Origin: Aldehydirespirator sp965220645
GTDB lineage: Bacteria; Actinomycetota; Acidimicrobiia; Acidimicrobiales; Aldehydirespiratoraceae
Reading direction: 5' to 3'
Length of the DNA stretch: 64,000 bases
Assembly: GCA_965220645.1 (NCBI GenBank)
Contig: OZ244836.1
Span: forward strand, 620,001 to 684,000
A program made the translations under genes and the position numbers. Numbering within the stretch: the first letter of the stretch is position 1; the number at the start of each line of letters is the position of its first letter. The notes below the pieces were generated by a model that saw only the letters and a program-made list of their open reading frames with translations, was not told the DNA's origin and did not search any database. Positions 34,770 to 43,471 of this stretch are shown piece by piece.

Positions 34770-35599
34770 GTGCCGTAGCTATGCGCCGGGCACCCTCGAT
34801 CGCCTCGAACATCTTCCTCGCGTTCGTGGTGCTCGCCTTCATCGCGCCCATGACGTGGATGCTCACCGCGGCGTTCAATCCCACGGCCCAGTTGTCGTTC
34901 GAGGTTCCGACCGACCCGAGTCTGGACAACTTCCGCGCGGTTGCCACTGTCGACGGCCTCTTCCGGCCATTGTGGAACAGCCTGGTGGTGTCGGTGATCG
35001 CGTCGTCGATCACGGTCGCGGCTGCGTGCGCCTGCGCCTACCCGCTGTCGCGGTATCGCCTCCGTTTCGGACGGGCCTTCCTGTACGTGATCCTCATCGC
35101 GAGCGGCTTGCCCATCATCTCGCTCATGATCCCGACGTTCAGGTTGTTCGCGCGCTACCAACTGACCAACAGCGTGATCGCCACCGCCGTGTTCATGGCG
35201 GCCACGACGCTTCCATTCTCGGTGTGGTTGGCCAAGAACTTCGTCGACGCCGTCCCGTTCGACATCGAGGAAGCCGCCCGCATCGACGGTGCATCCACCT
35301 GGCAGACCATCACGAGAGTGGTCGTGCCGCTGATCAAACCCGGGATGATCGTGATCTTCATCTTCACGTTCATCGCCAACTGGGGCAACTTCTTCGTGCC
35401 GTTCATCTTGTTCAGCGACCCGTCGAAGCACACCGCCTCGGTGGCCATCTACAACTACTTCAACAGTCTCGGCGGGGTGTACTTCGGTCGTGTCGGAGCG
35501 TTCGCGCTCATGTACTCGGCCCCGGCGGTGCTCATGTTCGCGATCATCTCGAAGACGCTCGGCAAGTCGCTGAGTTTCGCTGGCGGTGTCAAGGGATGA
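34766..35599 (+). CDS. ABC transporter permease, MalG/UgpE type
   Basis: A 277-residue permease. The GTG at 34766 overlaps the previous stop (GTGA). Six helices are visible and the EAA-loop is PFDIEEAARIDGASTWQTITRVVVPLIKPG. No ATPase gene follows: the next gene is folate-related. The transporter must borrow an MsmX/UgpC-type ATPase encoded elsewhere, which is common for sugar importers of actinobacteria. Confidence 0.92.
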   Translation: MSAVAMRRAPSIASNIFLAFVVLAFIAPMTWMLTAAFNPTAQLSFEVPTDPSLDNFRAVATVDGLFRPLWNSLVVSVIASSITVAAACACAYPLSRYRLRFGRAFLYVILIASGLPIISLMIPTFRLFARYQLTNSVIATAVFMAATTLPFSVWLAKNFVDAVPFDIEEAARIDGASTWQTITRVVVPLIKPGMIVIFIFTFIANWGNFFVPFILFSDPSKHTASVAIYNYFNSLGGVYFGRVGAFALMYSAPAVLMFAIISKTLGKSLSFAGGVKG

Positions 35600-35726
35600 C
35601 GGGTCCTCGAACTCTCGTTGTGCCGTTTCGCTGTCACGGCCGAGCCCGACAATCTGGAAGATCCCCTTGGCGATGCTTCGTCCCGTCTGGTGGAAGCTGC
35701 GCTGACAACACCAAGAGGAGAACAAA

Positions 35727-37130
35727 GTGAGCAAACTCAAGGGTCTCGGAAAGAGGCTGGACGCCAGATTCCCCAAAGCGCTCGACGTGGCGGGGTCGGT
35801 CCTGGCGCCCATCGAGAAGCTCGTCAAGAAGCCCGTGTTCGGCTGCCACATGTGCGGCCAGTGCATCCTCCATTCCACTGGCATGACCTGCCCGATGGAA
35901 TGCCCCAAGAACATCCGCAACGGGCCGTGCGGCGGGGTGGGCCGAAACGGCGAGTGCGAGGTCGACCACACCATGACGTGCGTCTGGCTGAAGGCGGTCG
36001 ATCGGGCCGGGAACGGCCGCTGGACCGACGAGCTCTACCAGGGCAACCCGCCGGTCGACTGGTCCCTGCAAGGACAGTCGTCGTGGATCAACACCTTCGC
36101 CGGCCGCGACCATCACGAGCGCACCGCACCCCAGTGGCAGAGCGTCGAACTTCGGCCCAAGCGAACCGAACACGACAACGAGATGCGTTCCGGGAGCCGC
36201 TTCGAGCATCTCCTTCGCGACGGCCACTTCGTTGTCACCTGTGAGGTGAACCCCCGCGACAGCGCCGACGCAACCGAGCTGATCGAATACGTGCGCACCC
36301 TCGAGGGGTCAATCGACGCGGCCCACGTGAGCGACAACTCGTTCGCCACGCCGACGATGTCGGGAACGGTCGCGGCGGGACTGATCGAGATGCAGACCAA
36401 CGTGGAGACCATTCTCCACATGACGTGCCGCGACCGGAACCGGCTAATGCTCCAAGCCGACGTGTTGGGCGCCTGCGCGACGGGGGTCCGCAACATTCTC
36501 TGCCTGGGCGGGGACTACCCCACACTCGGCGACCATCCCGAAGCCAAGCCGGTGTTCGATCTCGATTCCACCGGATTCATCCGGATGCTCAAGAAGATGC
36601 GCGACGAGGGGACCTTCGACAGCGGACGCGAACTCAAGGCCCCTCCTCGGGTCTACATCGGCGGCGCGGTTGGGCCCACCGCCCCACCGTTTGAGTTCCG
36701 GCCCCACCGGATGGCCAAGAAGCTCGTCGCCGGCGCCGACTTCATCACAACCCAGCTCGTGTTCGACATGGACCTGTTCCGCGACTTCATGAAGCGCACC
36801 GTCGACCTCGGCCTGACCGAGAAGACCCACATTCTCGTCGGCGTTGGAGCGCTGCCGGGGCCCAAAGCCGCCCGCATGGTCGACAAGACACCCGGCTGCG
36901 TCATACCCCAACACGTCATCGACCGGCTCGAAGCGGCTCCTAAAGGCAAGCGCAGGGCAGAGGGCATCAAGATCGTCGTCGAGCAGATTCAACAACTACA
37001 GGACATCCCCGGCGTCAGCGGCATCGACATCATGGACCTCATGCCCGACAGCTGGTTCCCAACTACCGAAATTGTCGAAGCAGCCGGACTACAAGACCGC
37101 CCCGAACCCAACCGCAAACAAGGCCAGTGA
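35727..37130 (+). CDS. Methylenetetrahydrofolate reductase family protein with an N-terminal MTHFR_C-like Cys domain
   Basis: A 467-residue protein. Residues about 45-100 form a Cys-rich domain (GCHMCGQCILHSTGMTCPMECPKNIRNGPCGG) like the DUF/MTHFR_C module that in some bacteria is associated with MetF and that probably binds metal or a cluster. Residues about 160-450 form the MetF-type TIM barrel (VTCEVNPRDSADATELIEYV, LHMTCRDRNRLMLQADVLGA, ILCLGGDYP, FITTQLVFDMDLFRDFM). The GTG at 35727 is preceded by AGAGGAG. It follows the sugar-type permeases by 127 bases in the same direction, so one-carbon metabolism of the imported compound is possible (inference). Confidence 0.85.
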   Translation: MSKLKGLGKRLDARFPKALDVAGSVLAPIEKLVKKPVFGCHMCGQCILHSTGMTCPMECPKNIRNGPCGGVGRNGECEVDHTMTCVWLKAVDRAGNGRWTDELYQGNPPVDWSLQGQSSWINTFAGRDHHERTAPQWQSVELRPKRTEHDNEMRSGSRFEHLLRDGHFVVTCEVNPRDSADATELIEYVRTLEGSIDAAHVSDNSFATPTMSGTVAAGLIEMQTNVETILHMTCRDRNRLMLQADVLGACATGVRNILCLGGDYPTLGDHPEAKPVFDLDSTGFIRMLKKMRDEGTFDSGRELKAPPRVYIGGAVGPTAPPFEFRPHRMAKKLVAGADFITTQLVFDMDLFRDFMKRTVDLGLTEKTHILVGVGALPGPKAARMVDKTPGCVIPQHVIDRLEAAPKGKRRAEGIKIVVEQIQQLQDIPGVSGIDIMDLMPDSWFPTTEIVEAAGLQDRPEPNRKQGQ

Positions 37131-37459
37131 ACGCCGCCGCATCGAAAATCGGCCGTCAAGGACCCGCATCGCCGACCACATCCAATGACAACCATCACGG
37201 CCGTTTACACAAGATTTCCGAGTGTCACTGTTGGGGTTGCCGGGACTCTCAGCCAGGGGGTTACGGTCCGGTTCCATGCTCGACGCTGACTCCACCAGAT
37301 TCGTGGCCGTGTGCCTGTTGTCAGACCTGTCGCGTCGAGTGTGGGGCCGGCAGGAGCGCTCCTGTCTTGAAGGGAGCCTGACTGTCTCGACTCGGTTGTG
37401 ACGAAGCGCCCCTGCCGATCCCGGACCCACCGGAGCATCACTTCCAGCAGGAGCACAGC
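37131..37459. other. Gap containing the upstream end of an IS110-type element
   Basis: No gene is seen. The last 200 bases precede the IS110 transposase remnant and probably include its left end and leader. AGCAGGAGCACAGC before 37460 acts as its ribosome binding site. I cannot define the exact end. Confidence 0.4.
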
Positions 37460-37781
37460 ATGACATCACCAGTCGGGGGTATCGACCCTCACCAGGACAC
37501 CTTCACCGTCGGGATCGTCGACGCCCACGGCATCGAGATCACCCACGAGACGTTCGACAACACAGCAGCCGGCTACCTCGGCGCGATCGGTCTGCTCGAC
37601 GCTCACGGCGTTCGCCAGGTCGGCGTCGAGGGGTCAGCGAAGTGGGGAGCGCATGTGGCGGTCGCGCTGGCCGCAGCGGGCTTCGACGCCCGCGAGGTCC
37701 CGCCGTCGCGCTCGGCAGCTCAGCGCCGCTCGCCGCGGCTGGACAAGACCGACGCCGTCGACGCTGTCGCCTCGGCGCGGT
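37460..37781 (+). pseudogene. IS110 family transposase, N-terminal fragment
   Basis: About 107 residues of the DEDD (RuvC-like) domain: first Asp in GIDPHQDTFTVGIVD, Glu in VGVEGSAKWG and Asp pair in RLDKTDAVDAVASAR. The gene is cut exactly at 37782, where the left inverted repeat of the integrase-core IS begins. The C-terminal two thirds, including the Ser-containing Transposase_20 domain, are not found on the other side of the insertion. Confidence 0.85.
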
Positions 37782-38922
37782 GTGGGTGCCGAAACTGTGT
37801 CGTGGCTGGTCAGGCGGCATTTCGGTACTCGTTGATGAGTCCGCCACAGCGGGCCGTTCTAACGACTTGGAGGTGTCTATCTGGCTGGTCTGCAGCGTCG
37901 GTGGCGACGGGTGGTCGCTGATCGAGTGAACGGTGGGGCCGGTGCGTGTTGTAGTGATCGATGTAGTCGACGACAAGCTTGTTGAGTTGGCGTTGGTTCC
38001 AGATGATGGTGCGGTCGAGGAGTTCGCGTCGAAGGGTGCCGATCCAGCGTTCGGCGAACGCGTTCGCCACGGGAGTGCGTACAGGTGTGGTGAGGATCTT
38101 CATACCTGCGGTTCTGAAGATCTCGTCGTAAGCGTCGATGGACTGGCTTGCGCGGTCGCGCACGAGCGCACGCGTCCCAGCGAGCCCGTCAGCATGGCGC
38201 AGGAACAGGTTCCGCGCCGCTTGGGTGGCCCACACGCCGGTGGGGTGGTCCGTGATCCCTGCGAAGTACACGGTCCGGGTGGGGATGTCGATGAAGAACA
38301 GTAGGTAGAGCCTGCGCAGCGTGACGGTGTCGATGGTGGCGAAGTCGCAGGCAACGGCGGCCTGTGACCGTAGGAACTGCGACCAAGTGACTTCCGAGCG
38401 TGTGGGTGCGGGCTCGATTCCGGCGTTCTTTAGGATCTGCCAGACCGTGGACGCAGCAAGGCGGTAGCCGAGCCCGGCGAGTTCACCGTGGATGCGGCGG
38501 TAGCCCCAGGTCGGATTCTCGGCTGCGAGGCGCAGTGTGAGTTGGCGAAGCTCTGCTGCCGTCGGTGGCCGGCCCGGCGGTCGCTGTGGTTGGGTCCAGT
38601 GCCCGCCGATGCGGCGCCGGTGCCAACGCACAGCGTGTCGGGGGTGACCAGCCACCCGGTTCGGCTCGGTCGCGCGAGCGCGGCCGCGGTCGCTGCGAGC
38701 AAGCCCCGGTCGGCGTCGGTGAGTTCGGGTCGGTCGATTTGCCGGCGTAGCACAGCGAGCTGGTGGCGCAACACGATGATCTCGAGGTCCTTCGAGCGGC
38801 CTGAGCGCACAGTGAGCCGAGCCAGTGACGCCAGGAATCGGTACAAGATTCGGTACACGAGGACTCAGCATCGGCCCGCATCGCCGCAGGTCAACGACCA
38901 CGGCCGAGTTTCCGGCACCCAC
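37782..38922 (-). mobile_element. Integrase-core insertion sequence, nearly complete (1,141 bp)
   Basis: The ends are inverted repeats: the left begins GTGGGTGCCGAAACTGTG, the right reads (reversed) GTGGGTGCCGGAAACTCGG. They agree over about 24 bases with one gap. No flanking direct repeat is obvious. The element carries one transposase gene on the minus strand with a frameshift. Fragments of the same family lie at 16525, 29195, 30045, 49212, 49690 and 50410. Confidence 0.88.
37810..38858 (-). pseudogene. Integrase-core (rve) transposase, frameshifted
   Basis: The N-terminal frame (GTG at 38858, MYRILYRFLASL) carries the HTH-like DLEIIVLRHQLAVLRRQ and reaches TGWLVTPDTL, then leaves frame. 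The second frame resumes as VRWHRRRIGGHWTQPQRPPG and covers the catalytic core: CDFATIDTVTLRRLYLLFFID (first Asp), RDRASQSIDAYDEIF (second Asp replaced in a RDRA context) and NAFAERWIGTLRRELLDR (Glu). One base is missing near 38629-38632 (CTGTGCG for CTGCTGCG). With both defects the element is unlikely to move by itself. Confidence 0.85.
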
Positions 38923-38977
38923 AGGGCCCAAGCCGTCTGTGGGGACCCACCGCGGCCCGAAGCGCCGCCGCCGGTGC

Positions 38978-39005
38978 GCCCAGCACCGCCGCGGCGGTGC
39001 TGGGC
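38978..39005. terminator. Perfect 28-base palindrome
   Basis: GCCCAGCACCGCC and its exact complement meet at the centre with no loop. It lies in the 384-base gap 38923-39306, which has no gene. A T-rich run (GCTTTTTCTTT) follows at about 39028-39038, so a factor-independent terminator is possible; the palindrome could also be the end of a lost element. Confidence 0.5.
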
Positions 39006-39306
39006 CTCTAGGAACGCCATTCGATAGCTTTTTCTTTGAACGCGCGCAACAATGCGCGCAGCCCTCCGCCCTCGTGGCGCTGGCGCACTATCGAAAAACC
39101 CGAGGTCAGCAGGGGTGGGTGTGAAACGGTCCGGAACGGTCAAAGCCCAAATCCGGAACGGTCCTTTTGACATGAGGTCTGTTCCAGCGCCAGTAAACCG
39201 GCTCTTCGGAAATGAGGGGGCAGTAGGGGGTGTGAGGGTCCGCGGCTGAACGCGAGGGATCCCCCAGAATCGGCGCTGCTTGGACAGCCGAATCGGGAGG
39301 ATCCCT
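39006..39306. other. Gap with dispersed repeats
   Basis: No gene. It contains the dispersed sequence CGCCCTCGTGG (39067-39077) followed by CGAGGTCAG (39101-39109), and two copies of CCGGAACGGTC about 23 bases apart. The final 90 bases are probably the left end of the ISL3 element, with a GGGAGG ribosome binding site at 39295-39300. Confidence 0.5.
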
Positions 39307-40243
39307 GTGGAGTGTGACCCTACGCGCGTCTGCGAGTTGCTGGTGGGACTAGGCGATGTGGAGGTGCTCGGCGTCGATGATGCCGCTGGAGGGCCGTTGC
39401 GGGTGCACATCCGGTGTCGGCAGCGTCGGCCGTGCTGTGGGGGCTGTGGCGGGCCGGTGTGGTCCAAGGGCGAACGCGGCGTCGAGCTGGTGGACCTGCC
39501 GGCGTTCGGGCGACCGGTGCGGCTGGTGTGGCACAAGCGCCGCTGGCGATGCCCGCGCTCGGGGTGTACGGCGGGCTCGTTCAGTGAGCAGGACCCTGCC
39601 ATCGCGCCGCAGCGGGCGCTGTTGACTGCCCGCGCTGGCCGTTGGGCGACTCGCCGCGCCGGTCGTGGCGAGGCGATAGCGGACACCGCGGCGGTGCTGG
39701 GCTGTGACTGGCACACCGTCAACGCGTCGGTGAGGCGCTGGGGCCAGGCCCTGTTGGACGCGGATGGCGACAGGATCGCCGCGGTGGTGGCGCTGGGCCT
39801 CGATGAGACCCTGTTCTGCCGTCGGGGCCGGTTCGCTCAGCGGGCCTGGAGCACCAGCATCGTCGACGTCGCGCGGGGCCAGCTTCTCGACATGGTCCCA
39901 GGCCGCACCGCTGATGGGCCTGCACGCTGGCTGCTGCGGCGACCACAGAGCTGGCTGGCAGCGGTGCGCTGGGCGGTGCTGGACCTTTCTGGCCCCTACC
40001 GCGCCGCCTATGACACCGCGGTGCCTGACGCGAAGCAGGTCGCTGACCCCTTCCATGTGGTGCGCCTGGCCAACACCGCCCTCGACGAGGTCCGCCGCAG
40101 AGTCCAGAACCAGACCCTGGGACATCGAGGCCACGCCCACGACCCCCTCTACCGGGCCCGCAAGCTGCTCATCGCCGCGCACGAACGCGTCACCGAATCA
40201 GGCGACGCCCGCCTGCGCGGCCTGCTCGCGGCGCTTCCCCCCG
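39307..40243 (+). pseudogene. ISL3 family transposase, C-terminally truncated
   Basis: A GTG start with a good ribosome binding site 6 bases upstream. The N-terminal zinc-finger has Cys pairs in RRPCCGGCGG and WRCPRSGCTAG. A helix-turn-helix (GEAIADTAAVLGCDWHTVNASVRRWG) and the start of the DDE domain follow (VALGLDETLF with the first Asp; VPDAKQVADPFHVVRLAN with the second). The gene stops at about residue 312, where the end of an IS3 element begins; ISL3 transposases are normally over 400 residues, so the third acidic residue is missing. Confidence 0.87.
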
Positions 40244-40251
40244 TTGACCGG

Positions 40252-40362
40252 TCAGGTGGTTAAGGCGGGCTGGTTGCCCGCGGTGTGACGGTAGTGGTGT
40301 TCGTAGTCGTCGGGGGTCTGGTTGCCCAAGCTGGTGTGGAGCCGGTGGGTGTTGTAGTTATG
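40252..40362 (-). pseudogene. IS3 orfB, 3' piece
   Basis: The C-terminal 35 residues of an IS3 transposase (NYNTHRLHTSLGNQTPDDYE, ending ALTT) with the stop at 40252. It continues from the middle piece at 43302-43417, which ends with the segment IFEWLI. Confidence 0.85.
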
Positions 40363-40387
40363 CGGGTGATCGGGTCAAGTGGAGATG

Positions 40388-42214
40388 TCATGAGGCTTCC
40401 TCGTCGAGTCGGTGGAGGAGGCCGTCGAAGATCTTCTGGCGACCGATCTGGCCCTTGTCGGCGGCGTCGTCGCGTTGGCGGCGCAGCGTTGGTTTGAACT
40501 CGATGGTGGTGACGAAGAAGTTGCAGGACTCGCAGATCGATTCGAAGTGGCAGTCCATCTCGACGGGTCGGGCGCAGTAGCCGTTGCCGAGCATGCGCCG
40601 GTGCATCTCGGCACGGAGTTTGCGCATCTCGTTGCCTTCGTCGCTGGCGGGGAGCTGGTGGGGTTGGTCGTAGAGGGCCTCGACCTTGTCGGTGACGGCG
40701 AAGTACTCGTCAGCGACGGTCTTGTCGGCGATGCGGGCGTAGACCATGGTCATGGCCAAGGTCTTGTGGCCGAGCAGGGCGGCGATGGCCTCGAGGCTCA
40801 TGCCCCGGTTGATGGCCTGGGTGGCGAGCGTGTGGCGGAGCTGGTGTGGGGTGACATGGCCGATGCCGGCGTTGTTGGCGATCCGGGCGAGAGCGTTGGC
40901 GACGCGGAGCTTGGTGATGGGCCGTCCGCGTTCGAGTAGGAGCCGGTCGCTGCGCAGGCCGCTGGGGCGATGGTTGTCGATCCAGGCGTCGAGCAGGGTC
41001 TTGAGGTCGGGGTGCAGCGGGATGTAGCGGTCGTTGTGGAGCTTGCCGACCGGGATCCGAAGCCAGAACGCGGAGCCGATCTGCACGACGGCGTCGACGG
41101 TGAGGCCGATCAGTTCGCTGAGACGGATGCCGGTGCGGGCGAGAATCTCGACGCAGAGCCTGGCGAGCGGGTCGGGTTCGGCTCGGGTCGCTCGGGCGAG
41201 CTTGGCTGCTGCGGCGTCGTCGAGGAACCGGGGCAGGGGTCGGTCGATGCGGGGCAGGTCGCCGGCGAACAGCAGCGGCTTGGTCGGCGCGTTCGGGTAG
41301 CCCCAGTTCGTGGTGCGTTCGAAGAAGCAGCCGAGATTGATCAGCTGTTCCTTGACCGACGTGCGCGCCAGCGGTTTGGCGGTGCGGGCGCTCGGGGTGG
41401 TCGAGATCCAGATCTTGAAGTCCTCGATGTGGCCGCGTTCGAGCTCCGCGCAGGAGCGGATCTCGCGATGGTGGCCGGCCAGCCAGGTCCCGAAGACACG
41501 CAGGTGCTGTTCGATGTGCTTGACCGTCGACGGGCGCAAGCTCAGGCGGACCTGCTCGATGTAGCGGTGTGCGTTGTCGCGGTAGAGCTGCGGGATCGGG
41601 TCCCAGCCCGAGACGGTGACCGAGGGCTTCGATGCTGGTCGGGCAAGCGAGTCGATCTTGCCGGCGTGGAACAAGGTCAGCTGCAGCCGGTGCAGGACCG
41701 CCCGCACGTTGCGCCCCGCCTCGGGCCGGCCCCGACGCTTGTAGGCCTCGGCGATTTGGGCCCGGGCCGCGACGAACGCGTCGGTGTCGACGCAATCGGG
41801 GCGGCATCGGGACATGGCGGCGATCTTGCACACAGCGTTCCATTGCGACGCTGTGTCCTGGGCGGTCGCGTCGAGCCTGCGGGTCGCGGAGACGAACCAT
41901 TCATGCACCTCGGGGAGGTGCTTTCGGGCGGTGAGCCCGATCCGTAGATCGGCGAAGGCCAAGAACTCGGCGGTGGCGGTGAGCCGGCCAGTCACCAGCT
42001 GCCAAGCCACGAACGGTCGGGCCCGGCGCATCCACTCGAGCTGCGTGTCGAGGTTCACCCGCTCCCAGCCGCCCGCACCTTCGATGCGGCCCTGGAAGGT
42101 GCGAGCCGCGCGCAGCGTGGAATCCCACGCCTTGAGCCCGACGGTCTCGAGTGCCGCCGCGAACGCGTCGAGGCCGTCGATCGACTCGTCGGTGAGCACC
42201 AGCGCTGCGGGCAT
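40388..42214 (-). CDS. Large tyrosine recombinase (TnpB-like) of the two-gene element
   Basis: A 608-residue phage-integrase family protein. The N-terminal half includes a SAM-like DNA-binding domain; the catalytic domain has LARTGIRLSELIGL (first Arg), HQLRHTLATQAINRG (His-x-x-Arg), LLGHKTLAMTMVYARI (His and nucleophile Tyr). A C-terminal Cys cluster (YCARPVEMDCHFESICESC) follows, as in Tn554 TnpB-type proteins, and probably binds zinc. The ATG at 42214 overlaps the upstream stop by one base (TGATG). Confidence 0.88.
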   Translation of the reverse strand: MPAALVLTDESIDGLDAFAAALETVGLKAWDSTLRAARTFQGRIEGAGGWERVNLDTQLEWMRRARPFVAWQLVTGRLTATAEFLAFADLRIGLTARKHLPEVHEWFVSATRRLDATAQDTASQWNAVCKIAAMSRCRPDCVDTDAFVAARAQIAEAYKRRGRPEAGRNVRAVLHRLQLTLFHAGKIDSLARPASKPSVTVSGWDPIPQLYRDNAHRYIEQVRLSLRPSTVKHIEQHLRVFGTWLAGHHREIRSCAELERGHIEDFKIWISTTPSARTAKPLARTSVKEQLINLGCFFERTTNWGYPNAPTKPLLFAGDLPRIDRPLPRFLDDAAAAKLARATRAEPDPLARLCVEILARTGIRLSELIGLTVDAVVQIGSAFWLRIPVGKLHNDRYIPLHPDLKTLLDAWIDNHRPSGLRSDRLLLERGRPITKLRVANALARIANNAGIGHVTPHQLRHTLATQAINRGMSLEAIAALLGHKTLAMTMVYARIADKTVADEYFAVTDKVEALYDQPHQLPASDEGNEMRKLRAEMHRRMLGNGYCARPVEMDCHFESICESCNFFVTTIEFKPTLRRQRDDAADKGQIGRQKIFDGLLHRLDEEAS

Positions 42215-43251
42215 CACCACTCCCCGAACACCTCGGCGTCGATGGCTTCGGTCGCCCGGCGATACTCACCGGCGAGCCAATCGTTGGCCAAATGCAGGTA
42301 GATCCGTGTCGACTCGATCGATCGATGCCCGGCCTGGGCCTGGATCGCCTCGAGCGCCATGCCCGCCTCCCGCAGCCGGGTGAAACACGTGTGCCGCAAC
42401 TGGTGACAGGTCAACGCCTCGATCCCGGCCCGGCGGCGGGCGCCGGCCACGATCTCGTCGAGCCCCGCAGCGCTCAGCGGCCGGCCCCGGCGAGGGCCCT
42501 TGAGCACAACGAAGATCCGATCGGTGTCGGCCTCCTCGGGCCGTTCGTCGCACAGATAGGCCGCCAACGCGTCGAAGAACCGCGACGAGACCGGCACGAC
42601 CCGCTGGTGACCGCCCTTGCCGTCGGCGATGAACACCCGTCGCTCCCCGGCGTTGATGTCTTCGAACCGCAGCCCAAGAACCTCACAACGACGCAAGCCT
42701 CCCAACAGCATCGCGTCGACCATCGCCCGGTCCCGATGCTTGCGAAGCGCGCCGGTGAACGCATCGACCTCGGCCGGGTCGACCACCCGCGGGAGCATCC
42801 GAGGGGTCCTGATCAACGGCACGCCACGCACCGCCCGCTGGCCACCTCGACGCGATGCCAACCCCTTCGGCACCGGATTCGATGCCACGTCACCACGCAC
42901 GATCAGATAGTCATAGAGCCCCGCGAGGGTGGCCAACCGACGCTTGATCGTCCGTGCTGACAGACCCGACTCGCCATCCTCGATCCGGACCACGTTCCCC
43001 GCCACGCGGGGCTGACGCTGCACCGAGATGAACTTCAACACATCGACGGCGACGACATCGACAGGGTCCGCGTCAACGATCGAGAAGAACACCTTCAGGT
43101 CATAGGCCTGGGCCAGCAGCGTGTTCCACCGCGCACGCGCCGCCACCAACTCCAGATACGCATCAACAAGCGGATGCCCGAGCCGGATCAGCTCGCGGCC
43201 AGCGCCGTCCTCGAACCGGTCAAACGATGGACCGAACGCCACCTCACCCAT
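42214..43251 (-). CDS. Small tyrosine recombinase (TnpA-like) of the two-gene element
   Basis: A 345-residue phage-integrase family protein. An N-terminal core-binding domain (about residues 20-120) is followed by the catalytic domain: LLGGLRRCEVLGLRFED (first Arg), ADGKGGHQRVVP (Lys-beta), HQLRHTCFTRLREAG (His-x-x-Arg) and AGHRSIESTRIYLHL (His and Tyr). The size and gene order match TnpA of Tn554-type elements, but no TnpC-like gene is present here. Confidence 0.88.
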   Translation of the reverse strand: MGEVAFGPSFDRFEDGAGRELIRLGHPLVDAYLELVAARARWNTLLAQAYDLKVFFSIVDADPVDVVAVDVLKFISVQRQPRVAGNVVRIEDGESGLSARTIKRRLATLAGLYDYLIVRGDVASNPVPKGLASRRGGQRAVRGVPLIRTPRMLPRVVDPAEVDAFTGALRKHRDRAMVDAMLLGGLRRCEVLGLRFEDINAGERRVFIADGKGGHQRVVPVSSRFFDALAAYLCDERPEEADTDRIFVVLKGPRRGRPLSAAGLDEIVAGARRRAGIEALTCHQLRHTCFTRLREAGMALEAIQAQAGHRSIESTRIYLHLANDWLAGEYRRATEAIDAEVFGEW

Positions 43252-43301
43252 CGTCGCAGCACTCCTGGGCCCCGTGGTGGATCACCCGCATATCGTGACC
43301 C

Positions 43302-43417
43302 GATCAGCCATTCGAAGATCGACCGGCGCGCTGCGGCGCGGTCGGGGTAGCTGTGGCGGTGGACGAGCTCTCGTTTGAGCGTCGAGAAGAACGCCTCGGC
43401 CACGGCATTGTCTGCTG
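43302..43417 (-). pseudogene. IS3 orfB, middle piece
   Basis: About 38 residues, ADNAVAEAFFSTLKRELVHR to IFEWLI, the DDE segment containing the third catalytic residue (Glu) of IS3 transposases. It lies between two inserted elements. On its upstream side it is cut directly before the Asp-Asn-Ala motif by the Tn554-like element. Confidence 0.87.
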
Positions 43418-43471
43418 ATTATCCGGCCAATCGCGGTCGGGGGTGAAGCGAGGTGTCGTGGGCCCGGTCGG

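Larger units (their letters stand above)
40363..43301 (-). mobile_element. Two-gene tyrosine recombinase element inserted in IS3 orfB
   Basis: About 2.94 kb with two overlapping recombinase genes and no cargo. Both ends carry the motifs ATGCGGGTGATC and GATCGGGTCA: at the left overlapping in one site (40360-40377), at the right inverted and separated (43280-43291 and 43296-43306). These are likely recombinase-binding and crossover sequences. The exact boundary is uncertain by a few bases. Confidence 0.75.

Noticed and set aside
37782..38922. Target-site duplication flanking the integrase-core IS
   Set aside because: The flanks (GCGCGGT and AGGGCCC) share no convincing direct repeat.
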